A stretch of DNA of 64,000 bases from Streptomyces sp. NRRL S-118. Lineage in GTDB: Bacteria > Actinomycetota > Actinomycetes > Streptomycetales > Streptomycetaceae. Under the pieces are notes generated by a model. The model ran no database searches and was not told the DNA's origin. It saw nothing but the letters and a program-made list of their open reading frames with translations. Of the stretch, positions 62,749 through 64,000 are shown one piece after another. The stretch's first letter is position 1. Each line of letters starts with the position of its first letter. Location of the stretch: positions 1 through 64,000 of the forward strand of contig NZ_KL591023.1 in NCBI RefSeq assembly GCF_000716335.1, in the 5' to 3' direction. Made by a program: the position numbers and the translations under genes.

Positions 62749-64000
62749 AGCTCCAGCAGTGCCACTTGCCACAGGGTGTTCGCCCCCCGGTTCGTACGGT
62801 GGCCGTCGGGGTCGGAGAGCAGCCCGGCCACGTACTCCTCCCGGAAGATGCCGCGCGCCCGGGCCTCCGGCGCCGTCAGCGCCTGACGGACCCGCTCGAA
62901 CACCGGGCCCGCCATGTGCATGATGGCCGGGACGGGGAAGTACCCCTTGGTCCGGTCCACCACCTCCACCGGCAGGAGTCTGCGCCCCGCGTCCTTCAGG
63001 ACGCCCTTGCCGCCCTGGGCCAGCTTCAGCTCCGGCGGGCAGGCGGCCGCCAGCTCGACCAGCTCGTGGTCGAGGAACGGCACCCGCGCCTCCAGGCCCC
63101 AGTCCATCGTCATGTTGTCGAGCCGCTTGACCGGGTCGTCGACCATCATCACGTGCGTGTCGAGCCGCAGCGCCGCGTCCAGTGCGGTCTCGGCGCCGGG
63201 CACGGCCATGTGCTCGTGCACGAAGCGGCGCGAGACGTCCTGGGCCGGCAGCACATCGGGGTGCAGCATCCGCGCCAGGTCGGCGTGGGACCGGTCGAAG
63301 TACACGTCGGCGTACGTCTCCGGCTCCTGCTCCCGCGGGACGGCGGCCATGGCCGGGTACCAGCGGTACCCGGCGAACACCTCGTCGGCGCCCTGACCGC
63401 ACTGGACGACGCTGACCTCCTTGGACACCTGCTCGGACAGCAGGTGGAAGGCGACCGCGTCATGGCTGATCTGCGGCTCGCTCATGGCCGCGACCGCCGC
63501 GTCCAGCGCCGTCGACACCCGGTCGGACGGCACCATCAGCTGGTGGTGCTCGGTGGCGAAGTGCCGCGCGACGAGGTCGGAGTACACGAACTCGTCGCCC
63601 TCCTCGCCGCCCTCCGTCTCGAACCCGACGCTGAACGTCGCCAGGTCCCGCTGTCCCTGTTCGGCGAGCAGCGCCACGATCAGCGACGAGTCCAGGCCGC
63701 CGGAGAGCAGCACGCCCACCGGTACGTCGGCGACCATCCGGCGTCGCACAGCGGTCCGCAGGGCGTCCAGCACGGCGTCGCGCCAGTCGGCGGCGTCCAT
63801 GCCCGCGTGCTCGGGCCGGCGGGTGTACGACGGCTGCCAGTAGCAGTGGTCGCGGTACGTGCCGTCCGGCTCCAGCACCCGCACCGTGGCCGGGGGCAGC
63901 TTGCGCACCCCGGCGAGCACCGTGCGGGGCGTCGCGACCGTCGCGGACCAGCTCAGGTACTGGTGCAGCGCGACGGGGTCGAGCGAGGTGTCGATGCCGC
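62721..64000 (-). CDS. Asparagine-synthetase-like amidotransferase, probably N-acetylglutaminylglutamine amidotransferase (5' part missing)
   Basis: Truncated by the right edge; the last 426 residues are seen. The synthetase domain has the PP-loop VLLSGGLDSSLIVALLAE (SGGxDS), SVGFETEGGEEGDEFVYSDL, HHQLMVPSDRV, CGQGADEVFAGYRWYPAMAA, RLDNMTMDWGLEARVPFLDH and DRTKGYFPVPAIMHMAGPVF. The R-x-K-G-Y-F-P-V-P-A stretch matches enzymes amidating N-acetylglutaminylglutamine, an osmoprotectant dipeptide, better than plain AsnB. The glutaminase domain and any dipeptide synthetase would lie beyond the window. Asn-synthetase family certain; NAGGN assignment moderate. Confidence 0.8.
   Translation of the reverse strand, partial: GIDTSLDPVALHQYLSWSATVATPRTVLAGVRKLPPATVRVLEPDGTYRDHCYWQPSYTRRPEHAGMDAADWRDAVLDALRTAVRRRMVADVPVGVLLSGGLDSSLIVALLAEQGQRDLATFSVGFETEGGEEGDEFVYSDLVARHFATEHHQLMVPSDRVSTALDAAVAAMSEPQISHDAVAFHLLSEQVSKEVSVVQCGQGADEVFAGYRWYPAMAAVPREQEPETYADVYFDRSHADLARMLHPDVLPAQDVSRRFVHEHMAVPGAETALDAALRLDTHVMMVDDPVKRLDNMTMDWGLEARVPFLDHELVELAAACPPELKLAQGGKGVLKDAGRRLLPVEVVDRTKGYFPVPAIMHMAGPVFERVRQALTAPEARARGIFREEYVAGLLSDPDGHRTNRGANTLWQVALLELWLQTHGIS

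Overview
The window is typical Streptomyces chromosome. It is GC-rich with strong third-position GC bias, uses many GTG and some TTG starts, and carries hallmark streptomycete genes: a conservon, SpoIIE-type PP2C phosphatases fused to sensor domains, a CYP157 P450, a streptogrisin-like protease, and small DUF2795, DUF5133 and DUF3140 proteins. I see no tRNA, rRNA, CRISPR array, insertion sequence, phage gene or replication origin. Both edges cut genes: dnaK on the left and an asparagine-synthetase-like amidotransferase on the right.

Left part (1-9.0 kb). A DnaK paralogue with a good HrdB-type promoter is divergent from a 198-residue protein of the Cyt (cytolytic delta-endotoxin) family. Next come a DHA2 drug exporter, an alpha/beta hydrolase-P450 pair and a secreted PHB-depolymerase-type esterase that overlaps the P450 tail to tail. 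From 6.5 to 9.0 kb a selina-4(15),7(11)-diene synthase is translationally coupled to a P450, a minimal sesquiterpene pathway.

9.1-13.5 kb is a complete conservon, cvnA-B-C-D-E, with every junction overlapping. It ends in a CYP157-type P450 lacking the ExxR arginine, and lies just upstream of the terpene genes on the same strand.

13.7-25.9 kb is a mosaic: small TPR protein, SnoaL-like protein, secreted S1 protease, anmK, MHS-type transporter, NNMT/PNMT-like methyltransferase, a TPR/polyprenyl synthase pair, a membrane protein with three N-terminal repeats, remains of a serine hydrolase gene, AlkB, and a Tat-exported beta-carbonic anhydrase.

26.0-46.3 kb is dominated by signalling. Three large SpoIIE-type phosphatases occur, two of them with an RsbW-like ATPase at the C-terminus. 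Between them are an XRE regulator divergent from an FMN reductase, a methyltransferase, an ATP-grasp protein, a DUF6056 membrane protein, a GtrA/GT2 pair and a MurR/RpiR regulator. After them come an SDR and an MFS exporter.

46.4-64.0 kb is one long minus-strand glycan cluster. It holds ADP-heptose synthesis (gmhA, hldE, gmhB), two GT9 heptosyltransferase-like genes, three GT2 and two GT4-like glycosyltransferases, a UDP-xylose-synthase-like enzyme, a NodU/TobZ carbamoyltransferase and a YbdK-type ligase. It is preceded by an S9 peptidase and an N-acetylglutaminylglutamine-amidotransferase-like gene. Most junctions overlap by 4 bases. I infer that it makes a heptose-containing, probably carbamoylated glycoconjugate of unknown structure. 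This cluster and the Cyt-like protein are the most interesting items here.
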